DNA from: UBA4742 sp963734965 | GTDB lineage: Bacteria > Actinomycetota > Acidimicrobiia > Acidimicrobiales > Acidimicrobilacustridaceae | Assembly (NCBI GenBank): GCA_963734965.1 | Contig: CAVTJK010000003.1 | Coordinates: forward strand, 558,001-622,000 | Reading direction: 5' to 3' | Length of the DNA: 64,000 nt | Translations under genes and position numbers: made by a program | Notes under the pieces: model-generated | Databases searched by the model: none | The model's input: the letters and a program-made list of their open reading frames with translations, nothing else | What the model was told of the DNA's origin: nothing | In this document: piece by piece, positions 49,509-58,333 of the stretch | Layout of the letters: each line of letters starts with the position of its first letter | How positions within the stretch are numbered: the stretch's first letter is position 1

Positions 49509-51731
49509 ATGTTCGGAGCAGGGACCAACGCAGAGCCCGAGGAGGGCTACACCGACTCGTCGCCGTCGCGCGAGCCATGGCTGCGCCGGGCGACCAAGGC
49601 GGCTCGCTCGCACTGGATCCTGTCGACCCTGGCGGTCGTCGGGCTGCTCGTGATCGCCGGCGGCGCCTACGTCGTCGCCCAGGTCCACAACCAGCTGTCG
49701 GTCACCGACGTGGCCGTCGACTACACGGTGCCCGCGGCGCCGAAGCTGATCGCCGGCAACGGCGAGACGGTGTATCGCATCGACCCGACGCAGTCCTCGG
49801 TCACCTACGGCGTCGACGAGAACATCGTCGGCCAGACGGCGAACCACGCCACCGGCTCGACCAACGGCATCGCCGGCGACCTCGCGCTCAACGCGTCGAA
49901 CCCGTCGTCGAGCCGCGTCGGCAAGATCGTCATCAACGTCGAGCAGCTCCACTCGGACAACAACGGGCGCGACGCCCAGTTGCGCCAGCGCTACCTCGAC
50001 TCGAAGGACAACCCGTTGGCCACGTTCTCGACGACGAGCATCACCGGGCTCCCGTCGACCGTCGCCGACGGCCAGACCTACAAGTTCGACCTCGTCGGCA
50101 ACATGACGATCAAGTCCACGACGGCCCCGGTCACCTGGAAGGTCGAGGGCAAGGTCGACAAGGGCCAGCTGTCGGCCACGGCCACCACGACGGTGAAGAT
50201 GTCGAGCTTCGCCGTCGGCCCGATCAACCTGGCCGGGCTCGTCACCACCGGTGACAACGTCGGCCTGACCTTCAAGTTCGTGGCCCTCGACCCCTCGAAG
50301 TTCTCGATCCCGACGACGATCAACCCGCCCGAGGGGGCCAGCCACACCGGTTCGGGTCCTTCGTTCAAGACCGTGGTCCAGCCGATCCTCGAGCAGAACT
50401 GCGCGTCGTGCCATGCGCCGGGCCAGGTGGGTGCCGCCCACTGGCAGCTGTCCACCGCCGCTGACGCCTCGAGCATCGCCGACGGCATCGGCGTCGTCAC
50501 GCAGGCCAAGTACATGCCGCCGTGGCCGGCCTCGAGCCAGGGCGTGCCGCTGCTGCACTCCAAGGCCATGAGCCAGCACGACATCGACCAGGTGACGGCG
50601 TGGGCCAAGGCCGGGGGCAAGCTCGACGAGGCGTCGACCACGCCCATCGTCGCGACCAAGCCCAAGCCCGGCGTCCTGCCTCGCAAGGACGTCGTGATGA
50701 AGATGCCCGAGCCCTACACCGGCTCGCTGAGCAACACCAACGACTACCGCTGCTTCGTGCTCGACCCCCACCTGACCAAGCCCGAGTACCTGACGGGCTA
50801 CACGGTCGAGCCTCAGAAGATCACCGAGATCCACCACGCCCAGATCTTCCACATCACGGCGGGTCAGGTCGAGGGCAGCAAGTCGATCTCCGGCGCCGAC
50901 GGCAAACCGGGCTGGTCGTGCTACACGGGGCCGAACCTCCCCGACAAGGCGGCGGCCACCGCTCGCAACGGCACCCGCGGCTCGCGCCTGTCGGCGTCCT
51001 TCGGCGGCGGTGGGGTCATCGCCGGCTGGGTTCCCGGTCAGGATCCGGCCATCTACCCCGAGAACTCGGGCATCCTGTTCCAGCCGGGTGACGCCATCGT
51101 GTTGCAGCTGCACTACCACTACGACAAGCAGCCCACGCCCGACCAGTCGACGGTCGCCCTGCAGTTCGACTCGGCCGACAAGGCGATCAAGCCGCTGGCG
51201 ATCGAGAACCCGATCGGCCCGGTCGAGATCCCGTGCATGCCCGGCGTGGTCGCACCGCTGTGTGATCGCAACGCGGCGCTGGCCGACGACGCCCGCCTCT
51301 ACGGTCCGGCCGGTTCGTTCATCGAGCCGGGGCTGCTGGGCCTGTGCGGCAAGACGTCCGATCAGCTCGCCGCCCTGTTCCAGAACGGCGTCGCCCACAC
51401 GACCTGTGACTACCGCATCCCGATGAACGGCACGATCGTCGGGGTGATGGGCCACATGCACACGTTGGGCAAGTCGATCACCTTGTCGCTCGATCCGGGC
51501 ACGCCGAGCGCCAAGACGTTGCTCGACATACCGACCTGGAACTTCGACTGGCAGATGAGCTACGCCCTGGCTCAGCCCGTCCACGTCACCCGGGGCGAGA
51601 CGTTCCGCATGTCGTGCTCGTGGGATCGATCGCTCGATCCGAACCGGCCCCCGAAGTACATCGTGTTCGCCGAGGGGACCGAGGACGAGATGTGCTTCTC
51701 GACCTACGCCATCATCCCCGACCAGAGCTGA
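49509..51731 (+). CDS. Membrane-anchored YceI - cytochrome c - copper type II monooxygenase fusion, copy 2
   Basis: 740 residues that align with copy 1 without significant gaps and at high identity (roughly two thirds by eye), including the N-terminal MFGAxT...EPEEGY start and GGAGGCACG ribosome site. The same residues sit at the same numbers: C298/C301/H302 haem motif, Met336 in KYMPPWP, H442-H443, H535/H537, H649/H651 and M728. The cytoplasmic tail, the haem-monooxygenase linker (about 375-400) and the segment near 480-500 differ most. The pair probably arose by tandem duplication and both copies keep every expected ligand, so both should be functional. Confidence 0.9.
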   Translation: MFGAGTNAEPEEGYTDSSPSREPWLRRATKAARSHWILSTLAVVGLLVIAGGAYVVAQVHNQLSVTDVAVDYTVPAAPKLIAGNGETVYRIDPTQSSVTYGVDENIVGQTANHATGSTNGIAGDLALNASNPSSSRVGKIVINVEQLHSDNNGRDAQLRQRYLDSKDNPLATFSTTSITGLPSTVADGQTYKFDLVGNMTIKSTTAPVTWKVEGKVDKGQLSATATTTVKMSSFAVGPINLAGLVTTGDNVGLTFKFVALDPSKFSIPTTINPPEGASHTGSGPSFKTVVQPILEQNCASCHAPGQVGAAHWQLSTAADASSIADGIGVVTQAKYMPPWPASSQGVPLLHSKAMSQHDIDQVTAWAKAGGKLDEASTTPIVATKPKPGVLPRKDVVMKMPEPYTGSLSNTNDYRCFVLDPHLTKPEYLTGYTVEPQKITEIHHAQIFHITAGQVEGSKSISGADGKPGWSCYTGPNLPDKAAATARNGTRGSRLSASFGGGGVIAGWVPGQDPAIYPENSGILFQPGDAIVLQLHYHYDKQPTPDQSTVALQFDSADKAIKPLAIENPIGPVEIPCMPGVVAPLCDRNAALADDARLYGPAGSFIEPGLLGLCGKTSDQLAALFQNGVAHTTCDYRIPMNGTIVGVMGHMHTLGKSITLSLDPGTPSAKTLLDIPTWNFDWQMSYALAQPVHVTRGETFRMSCSWDRSLDPNRPPKYIVFAEGTEDEMCFSTYAIIPDQS

Positions 51732-51798
51732 CGATCAGGATCGCGGAGGACGAGTCGCCGGTTCGCCGGCGACGGTCCGCGCCCTAGAGTGCCGAGTC

Positions 51799-52572
51799 GT
51801 GGACGCACGCGAGTGGCTCGGACTCCAGCCGACGCACAACCCGATGCGCTGGTACCTGCCGGTGACGCCCGGGATCTGCACCGGGCACCGGTTCATGTTC
51901 GGCGGCTGCGCCCTGGGTGCGGCGATCTCGGCCCTCGAGGGCAGCACCGACCGACCGCTGATCTGGGCCACCGCCCAGTACCTGTCCTTCGCCCGGCCGC
52001 CGTCGGTGGTCGACATCGACATCACCATCGCGTCTGAGGGCCGTCACACGACTCAGGCGCGGGCGCTGGCCCATGTGGGCAACACCGAGATCCTGACCGT
52101 CAACGCCGCGCTGGGCGACCGTCCGTTCGACGTGACGGGCCAGTGGCCCCAGATGCCCGCGGTCGATCCACCTGACGGGCTCCCGCACCGGGAGGGCCGC
52201 TGGAACGTCGAGGACTCGATCATGTCTCGCCTCGATCAGCGGTGGGCCCGTCAGGAGCCTGATGCCGGGCGCACGACGCTCTGGAGCCGCATGCCCGACC
52301 TGCTCGAGGTCTCGGCCTCGTCGCTGGCCGTGCTGGGCGACTACGTGCCCATGGGGATCAGTCAGGCCCTCGACCTCGACACCATGAGCAACAGCCTGGA
52401 CAACACGCTGCGGGTGGGTCCGATCGTCCCGACCGAGTGGGTGCTCATCGACATCCGCATCGACCTCGTGAGCCGGGGCTTCGGCCACGGCGTCGTCTAC
52501 CTGTGGGCCACCGACGGCACGCTCATGGCCACCGCCAGCCAGTCCGCCATCGTCCGCAACCGGAAGGATTGA
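51799..52572 (+). CDS. Acyl-CoA thioesterase-like double hotdog protein
   Basis: A 257-residue protein of the TesB-like type: FMFGGCALGAAISALEGS, then IWATAQYLSFARPPSVVDIDI form the first hotdog, and a second half starts about residue 135, with VLIDIRIDLVSRGFGHGVVYLW. It probably hydrolyses acyl-CoAs to free acids. GTG 51799 has TAGAGT eight nt upstream. It ends three nt before the F420-type oxidoreductase gene and probably forms an operon with it. Confidence 0.82.
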   Translation: MDAREWLGLQPTHNPMRWYLPVTPGICTGHRFMFGGCALGAAISALEGSTDRPLIWATAQYLSFARPPSVVDIDITIASEGRHTTQARALAHVGNTEILTVNAALGDRPFDVTGQWPQMPAVDPPDGLPHREGRWNVEDSIMSRLDQRWARQEPDAGRTTLWSRMPDLLEVSASSLAVLGDYVPMGISQALDLDTMSNSLDNTLRVGPIVPTEWVLIDIRIDLVSRGFGHGVVYLWATDGTLMATASQSAIVRNRKD

Positions 52573-52575
52573 GCC

Positions 52576-53556
52576 ATGACCGACGCCGCACCCCAAGGGC
52601 GCTACGGCATCACCGTCCCGTTCGACAACGTGCCCCTCGGCGCCCAACGCGAGTGGTTCGAGGAGCTCACCGACCTCGGCTACACCGACGCCTGGTCGTC
52701 GGAGGCCAACGGGGCCGATGCCTTCACGCCGCTGACCCTGGCGTCGGTGTGGGCGCCCGAGCTGCGCCTCGGCACGGCCATCGTCCCCACCTTCACCCGC
52801 GGCCCTGGCTGTCTGGCCCAGAGCGTCGGCTCGTTGGCCCAGGCGGCCGAGGGCCGCTTCGTGCTCGGGCTGGGCACCTCGAGCGACGTCATCGTCGAGC
52901 GTTGGAACGGCATCGAGTTCACCGAGCCGTACAAGAAGACGCGCGACATGGTGCGGTTCGTCCGTGCCGCGCTGACCGGTGACAAGATCACCGAGACCTA
53001 CGACACGTTCTCGATCCGCGGGTTCAAGCTCGGCGTCGTGCCCGCCGAGCCGGTGCCGATCCTCGTGGCCGCGTTCCGCGAGGGCATGTTGCGGCTGGCC
53101 GGACGCGAGGGCGACGGGGCCATCATCAACTGGCTCTCGGCCGACGACGTCTCGACCGTCGCCCCGATCGTGCGCGAGTACGGAGCGGACAAGGAGATCG
53201 TGGCCCGCATCTTCGTGGCGCCGAGCGAAGACGCTGAGACGGTGCGGTCGCTCGGGCGCTACGCCATCGCCGCCTACCTGAACGTGCCCGTCTACGCCGC
53301 CTTCCACGACTGGCTGGGTCGAGGGCCCGTGCTCGGCGACATGTGGCGGCTCTGGAAGGAAGGCGACCGCAAGGCGGCGCTGGCTGCCATCCCCGACGAG
53401 GTCGTCGACCAGCTCATCGTGCACGGATCCGCGGCCGAGTGCCGGGCCCACATCCAGCGCTACATGGACAACGGGGTGACCACGCCGGCGCTGGCCGTGC
53501 TGGGCTTTCCGGGCATCGACCAACGCCAAGCCGTGCGCGACCTGGCTCCTCGCTGA
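52576..53556 (+). CDS. Luciferase-like (LLM), probably F420-dependent oxidoreductase
   Basis: A 326-residue TIM-barrel protein with the LLM outline: FEELTDLGYTDAWSSEANG at strand 2, LRLGTAIVPTFTRGPGCLAQ and GRFVLGLGTSSDVIVERWNG, and PVPILVAAFREGMLRLAGREGDG. In actinobacteria such proteins generally use F420H2, which fits cofC in the same window, but FMN dependence is not excluded. The substrate is unknown. It follows the thioesterase gene closely, so both may act on an acyl or polyketide-like compound. Confidence 0.88.
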   Translation: MTDAAPQGRYGITVPFDNVPLGAQREWFEELTDLGYTDAWSSEANGADAFTPLTLASVWAPELRLGTAIVPTFTRGPGCLAQSVGSLAQAAEGRFVLGLGTSSDVIVERWNGIEFTEPYKKTRDMVRFVRAALTGDKITETYDTFSIRGFKLGVVPAEPVPILVAAFREGMLRLAGREGDGAIINWLSADDVSTVAPIVREYGADKEIVARIFVAPSEDAETVRSLGRYAIAAYLNVPVYAAFHDWLGRGPVLGDMWRLWKEGDRKAALAAIPDEVVDQLIVHGSAAECRAHIQRYMDNGVTTPALAVLGFPGIDQRQAVRDLAPR

Positions 53557-53583
53557 GCGCCGGCGCGCCCGGGGCCGCGTCGG

Positions 53584-54201
53584 TCAGCGGACGGGGTTGA
53601 GCATGGCGTCGAAGGCGGCGACCACACCGGCCTGGCGGCGGGCCGGGCCCAGGTTGCCGACCTGAACGGTCGCGATCAGAACCGACAGCACGATGGCCTC
53701 GATGCCGGCGGCGATGGTCTCGGGATCGATGTCGGTGCGAACCTCGCCGCGGCCCTGAGCCGCGTTGAGCGCCGCCACCAGCTCGTCGGTGGCGAGGTAG
53801 ATGGCCGGCAGGTCGAGGAGGTGCTCGAGCACGTCAGGCTCGAGGCCGGCCAGCACCCGGCGCGCCAGTGGATGGCGCTGCACACCCTCGAACATGGCCA
53901 CCAGGAAGGACAGCGCGGCGTCGCCCACGGGCCCGGGCTCGACCCGCGCCCGGGCCTCGGTCGTGAGCGCGGTGGCATCGGCGTTGACGGCGTCGACGAA
54001 CAGGGCCTGCTTGCTGTCGAAGTAGGCGTACACCGTCGCCTGGGTCAGCCCGGCGGCGCGGGCGATCTCGGACACCGACGTGGCCCGGAACCCCTGGCGG
54101 CCGAACGCATCGACGGCCAGCTCGAGCAGTCGCCGCCGCGTGCGCTCGCCCTTGGTCCCACGCGGCGCGTCGGTCTTCACTCCGTCGCCCGACACCCTCA
54201 T
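53584..54201 (-). CDS. TetR/AcrR family transcriptional regulator
   Basis: A 205-residue regulator. GERTRRRLLELAVDAFGRQGF and TSVSEIARAAGLTQATVYAYF are the TetR helix-turn-helix, followed by a C-terminal ligand domain of the type seen in lipid-catabolism repressors. ATG 54201 is chosen over the upstream alternative because TACGCT (complement of 54210-54215) lies eight nt before it. An AT-rich inverted repeat at 54245-54269 upstream may be its own operator. It could be the repressor of the TTGACC sites, but I have no direct evidence. Confidence 0.88.
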   Translation of the reverse strand: MRVSGDGVKTDAPRGTKGERTRRRLLELAVDAFGRQGFRATSVSEIARAAGLTQATVYAYFDSKQALFVDAVNADATALTTEARARVEPGPVGDAALSFLVAMFEGVQRHPLARRVLAGLEPDVLEHLLDLPAIYLATDELVAALNAAQGRGEVRTDIDPETIAAGIEAIVLSVLIATVQVGNLGPARRQAGVVAAFDAMLNPVR

Positions 54202-54244
54202 GAGCCGGAAGCGTACCGACGCGCCCACCCCATAGGCGGTCGAA

Positions 54245-54269
54245 TCAATAGATCCGACAAAATCATTGA
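54245..54269. promoter_or_regulatory. Candidate TetR operator
   Basis: TCAAT (54245-54249) and ATTGA (54265-54269) form an interrupted inverted repeat in an unusually AT-rich stretch upstream of the TetR -10 box. Weak evidence. Confidence 0.35.
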
Positions 54270-54399
54270 CTGGCTTGCTCGCGGTGGCCCAAGATACGCC
54301 AACCCAATTCGGGTGGTGGATCCCCGGGTCTTCCGGCGTCGAGTGCTCGTTGAGGGGCGAGTGCTCGGCGTCCGGATCCCAGCGGCGAGCCGGCCCGGT

Positions 54400-55407
54400 C
54401 TATTCGTCCAGACCGACCGGTTCGCCGTCGATCATCTGGTCGAGGTACTCGGACAGCCCGTAGCCGACGCGGCCGTCATCGAGGGTCCACTCGGTGAGGC
54501 CCTCCGAGATGCGCGTGACCAGGCCCTCGCGGCGGTTGCGCAGCGGGATCAGGTTGAGCACCTTGCCCTGCACGCGCCACTCCTGAGGCGGGTTCTCACC
54601 GTCGCCGGCCCGGGTCCGCAGCAGGGCGTCGACCCGACGGTGGTAGCGGCCCTCGTCGGTCCACTCGCTCGAGATCTCGACGTGGTCGCACAACCGGAGC
54701 CTCTCGCCGTCCCAGACGAAGCCGCCGCGGGTGCCGTCGCTGTCGCGCCGGGCGATCCGCGACAGCATGAACCCGAAGTCGGTTCCGAAGTTGGCGGTCA
54801 GCCACCGGTAGTACCAGGGGGCCTGCCAGAAGCGGGGGCCCCACGAGTGGTCGCGCAGGCCGAACCCGTTCACGTCCCACGAGGTGCCGTCGACGCTGAT
54901 GCGACCCGTCGCCGACACGAGCTGCTCGTAGTGGCCCTTGGCGAACTCCTCGCCCGGTCGCTCGTGCGGTTCGTCGGGCTCGCCCCCGAACATGTCGCTG
55001 ACGCGGCCGTAGTCGAGCTCGACCGTGCACTCGGCGTACGGGTTCTCGGTGAAGGCGGCGCGCGGGTCGTTCATCGCCAGCGGATCGTCGAGCATCACCA
55101 ACTTGCCCGCGTACGACACGCGGAGGTGCTCGAAGGGCTCGACGACGTCGAAGCGCATCCCGGCCGAGTCGAACGAGTCGTTGTCGTGCACCTCGGGGCG
55201 CTTGAACATGAATCCGACCCGACCGTCGGGAAGGTAGACGCAGACCGTCATCTCGCCCGTGCCCTCGTTGGCCCGGTTGCCGATGCGGAAGAAGGCACCG
55301 AGCCGCACACTCGGGTCATAGACGTTGAAGTACATGCTCTCGTTGAAGTTCGGTTCGGGACCGAGCTCGTGGAGGTATTCGTCGACCGGTTCCAGGCGTA
55401 CGCGCAT
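54400..55407 (-). CDS. AttH/carotenoid-hydratase-like lipocalin protein (DUF7064-type)
   Basis: A 335-residue soluble protein with two beta-barrel-like halves. The second half contains GRISVDGTSWDVNGFGLRDHSWGPRFW, characteristic of the AttH and DUF7064/7065 proteins that hydrate or bind terpenoids. The first half (NFNESMYFNVYDPSVRLGAFFRIGNR) resembles the N-terminal barrel. There is no signal peptide. TACGGT (complement of 55414-55419) is six nt before ATG 55407, giving a leaderless start. Related genes often accompany lipid or steroid catabolism, consistent with the acyl-CoA enzymes here; the substrate is unknown. Confidence 0.82.
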   Translation of the reverse strand: MRVRLEPVDEYLHELGPEPNFNESMYFNVYDPSVRLGAFFRIGNRANEGTGEMTVCVYLPDGRVGFMFKRPEVHDNDSFDSAGMRFDVVEPFEHLRVSYAGKLVMLDDPLAMNDPRAAFTENPYAECTVELDYGRVSDMFGGEPDEPHERPGEEFAKGHYEQLVSATGRISVDGTSWDVNGFGLRDHSWGPRFWQAPWYYRWLTANFGTDFGFMLSRIARRDSDGTRGGFVWDGERLRLCDHVEISSEWTDEGRYHRRVDALLRTRAGDGENPPQEWRVQGKVLNLIPLRNRREGLVTRISEGLTEWTLDDGRVGYGLSEYLDQMIDGEPVGLDE

Positions 55408-55561
55408 GGCGTCACCGTAGCGTCAGGGCCGTGGGCCGGCCCGGGCCGCCGCACGCGGGGCGTGGTCGCAGAGGCCCACGACGGTGCTGCTACCGTCGCC
55501 GTGGCCCGAATCGTCGGGCGGGTGGTCCACCGCCACCTTCTGGACAGGGGGAGTTGCCGAC

Positions 55562-58333
55562 GTGAGCAGAGTCCGCGCGTCGAGTCGTCGCATCGTGGCC
55601 ACCGCCGCCGCGCTGTTCGTCATCACGGCCGTCGCCGTGGTCACCGCCACGACGCCCGCGGGCGCCGTCGCGACCTTCGATGCCCATGGCAGCGTGAACC
55701 AGGTCTATGTGACCAAGCTGACGCCGGGGGATCCGGTCGAGCTGCGCGATGCCCAGTCGACGCTGGTCGGCTCGGGAACCGCCGACAGCCAAGGGGCCTT
55801 CCTGTTCCGCACGGTCGACGCCGGCACCGGCTACACGGTGACCCAGGACGGAGCCACGTCGGCTCCGCTCACGGTGATGGCGCCGGGTGACAACCCGCCT
55901 GACAGCGCCTATCAGGGGATCCCGCTGCACGCCGGGTTCAACTACATCCCGACTCGCGACGGCACGACGCTGAGCGCCAACATCACCTTCCCCTCCGACG
56001 GCACGTCCGGTCCCTGGCCGGTGCTGGTCGACTACTCGGGGTATGACCCCTCGACACCCGGGGGTCCACCGTCAGAGGCCGCCATGTTCCCGTTCCAGGG
56101 CTACGTCGTCGTCGGGTTGAACATGCGCGGGACCGGCTGCTCGGGCGGGGCCTTCGACTACTTCGAGGAGCTGCAGAACCTCGACGGGTACGACGCCATC
56201 GAGACGTTGGCCCACCAGAGCTGGTCCAACGGCAACATCGGCATGGTCGGGATCTCGTACATGGGGATCAGCCAGCTGTTCGTGGCCCAGACCCGACCCC
56301 CGCACCTGCGCGCCATCACGCCGCTGTCGGTCATCGCCGACACGGTGCGCTCGACGCTGGCGCCGGGAGGCATCCTCAACACCGGCTTCGCGGTGAGCTG
56401 GGCGGCCGACCGCGACGCGTCGGCACAGCCCGAGGCGCACCAGTGGGTGCGCGACGAGATCGCCACCGAGGCCAGCCATGGCGAGACCACGTGCAAGGAC
56501 AACCAGCAGTTGCGCCTGCAGTCGGTCAGCGCCGTCAACGAGATCAACACCGAGAAGTACTACACCGCCGCCCTCGACGCACTGGCCCCGCGCACCTTCG
56601 TGAACAAGATCAACGTGCCGACCTACATCGGCGGCGCGTTCCAGGACGAGCAGACCGGCGGCGAGTGGTCCTCGATGCTCAAGAACTTCGCGCCGGGCAC
56701 GCCGCTGAAGGTGTACATGACCAACGGCACCCACACCGAGAGCCTGGCCGGGCAGGACTTCAGCCACCTGCTCGAGTTCGTCGACTTCTACGTGGGCCAC
56801 CGCATACCCAACATCAGCCCGTTGCTCATCGCCGCCGTGCCCACGGTCCTGCAGGGCATCTTCGGGGGATCGCCCATACCCATCGCCCAGAGCGAGTTCG
56901 CCGGCTACACCGACTACAACGCGGCGCTGGCCGCGTACCAGAGCCAGCCCATGGTCCGGCTGGTGTGGGAGAACGGGGCCGGCGCCAACCCCGGCGAGCC
57001 CGTCGGCACGGCCCAGAGCCAGTTCACGGCCTGGCCCGTCCCGGGCACCATCGCCACGCCGCTCTACCTCCAGCCCGACGGTCGGCTGGCGGCCACACCC
57101 GACTCGGTGCCCGACGATCAGGCGCGGGCCTACTCGAGCTACGTGTACGACCCGACGTCGAAGCGGCCGTCGACCTTCGACGGGTCGACCGATGCCATCT
57201 GGACGGCCGAGACCCAGACCAGCGACCAGATCCACTGGAACCCTCTGACCGAGGGCGACTCGCTCAGCTTCGTGACCGATCCGTACACCACCGAGACGGC
57301 CTACGCCGGCCAGGGCAGCGTCGACCTGTGGTTGCGTTCGACCGCGCTCGACACCGATCTCGAGACGACGCTCACGATCGTTCGGCCCGACGGGCAGGAG
57401 ACGTATGTCCAGAGCGGCTGGCTCCGCGCGTCCGAGCGCAAGCTCGACCCGGCCCAGTCGACCGAGCTCTATCCGTTCCACACCTTCCTGCAGTCCGACG
57501 TCGAGGATCTGCCCGCGGGCCAGTTCGTCCCGGCGCGCGTCGAGCTCTTCCCGTTCGCGACGGTGCTGCGACCGGGTGACCGCCTGCGGCTCAACATCGA
57601 GGCTCCAGGCGGCAACCAGCCCTTCTGGCAGTTCGCCGATCTGCCGGCCGTCGGCCACCAGGTGAACGACGTCGGCCACTCGGTCGGGATGCCGTCGCGG
57701 GTCGTGCTGCCCCAGCTCCCCGACAACCTGGTGCCCGACGTGCCCACCACCCGGCCCCCGTGCCCCTCGCTGCGCAACCAGCCGTGCCGCGCCTACGTGC
57801 CGGCGCGGGTGGCGACCGATGTCGAGGCCAGCGTCGTCGGCGACGGCGTGCACCTCACCTGGACCGCCCCCGACACGACCGACACCGTCGACGGCTACCA
57901 CATCACGGTCGAGCCGACAGGCCAGACCTTCGACGTGTCGGGCCCCGCCACCTCGTTCGACACCACCGCTCAGTCGGTCTCGACCGGGGCCGGGCCCGGC
58001 CGCTCCCGTGCCCTCGGCGTGAGCTCGCCGGCGGCAGTGAACCTGCCGACCGGCCAGCCGCTGTCGTTCACCGTGGCCGCCGAGTTCGGACCCACGACGG
58101 CGCCGGCCAGCGACGCCTCGTTGGCGGTCACGCTGCCCGCGGCCACGACGCCGACGGTGACCCCGACCACGACGCCGGAGACGTCGCCTCCGGTCACGGC
58201 CGAGGCCAGCGGCGCCCTCCCGACCACCGGCACCAACGTCATGCCGTGGGTGTTCGCCGGGGTCGCGCTCGTGGTGGTCGGCGCCGGACTGCTGTGGGCG
58301 TCGCGCCGGCGCCGGATCAGAGCGCGGACGTAG
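55562..58333 (+). CDS. LPxTG-anchored CocE/NonD family hydrolase
   Basis: 923 residues. Signal peptide (about 1-36), a small beta domain (about 40-110), an alpha/beta hydrolase domain of the CocE/X-Pro dipeptidyl-peptidase type (about 120-450) with nucleophile S232 in VGISYMGIS, then the jelly-roll C-terminal domain typical of the family (including RPGDRLRLNI), an FN3-like domain (about 760-850), a Thr/Pro linker and LPTTG at 886-890 followed by a hydrophobic helix and a basic tail. It should be sortase-anchored to the wall. AGGGGGAG lies before GTG 55562. Family enzymes hydrolyse esters or cleave X-Pro dipeptides. Confidence 0.92.
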   Translation: MSRVRASSRRIVATAAALFVITAVAVVTATTPAGAVATFDAHGSVNQVYVTKLTPGDPVELRDAQSTLVGSGTADSQGAFLFRTVDAGTGYTVTQDGATSAPLTVMAPGDNPPDSAYQGIPLHAGFNYIPTRDGTTLSANITFPSDGTSGPWPVLVDYSGYDPSTPGGPPSEAAMFPFQGYVVVGLNMRGTGCSGGAFDYFEELQNLDGYDAIETLAHQSWSNGNIGMVGISYMGISQLFVAQTRPPHLRAITPLSVIADTVRSTLAPGGILNTGFAVSWAADRDASAQPEAHQWVRDEIATEASHGETTCKDNQQLRLQSVSAVNEINTEKYYTAALDALAPRTFVNKINVPTYIGGAFQDEQTGGEWSSMLKNFAPGTPLKVYMTNGTHTESLAGQDFSHLLEFVDFYVGHRIPNISPLLIAAVPTVLQGIFGGSPIPIAQSEFAGYTDYNAALAAYQSQPMVRLVWENGAGANPGEPVGTAQSQFTAWPVPGTIATPLYLQPDGRLAATPDSVPDDQARAYSSYVYDPTSKRPSTFDGSTDAIWTAETQTSDQIHWNPLTEGDSLSFVTDPYTTETAYAGQGSVDLWLRSTALDTDLETTLTIVRPDGQETYVQSGWLRASERKLDPAQSTELYPFHTFLQSDVEDLPAGQFVPARVELFPFATVLRPGDRLRLNIEAPGGNQPFWQFADLPAVGHQVNDVGHSVGMPSRVVLPQLPDNLVPDVPTTRPPCPSLRNQPCRAYVPARVATDVEASVVGDGVHLTWTAPDTTDTVDGYHITVEPTGQTFDVSGPATSFDTTAQSVSTGAGPGRSRALGVSSPAAVNLPTGQPLSFTVAAEFGPTTAPASDASLAVTLPAATTPTVTPTTTPETSPPVTAEASGALPTTGTNVMPWVFAGVALVVVGAGLLWASRRRRIRART

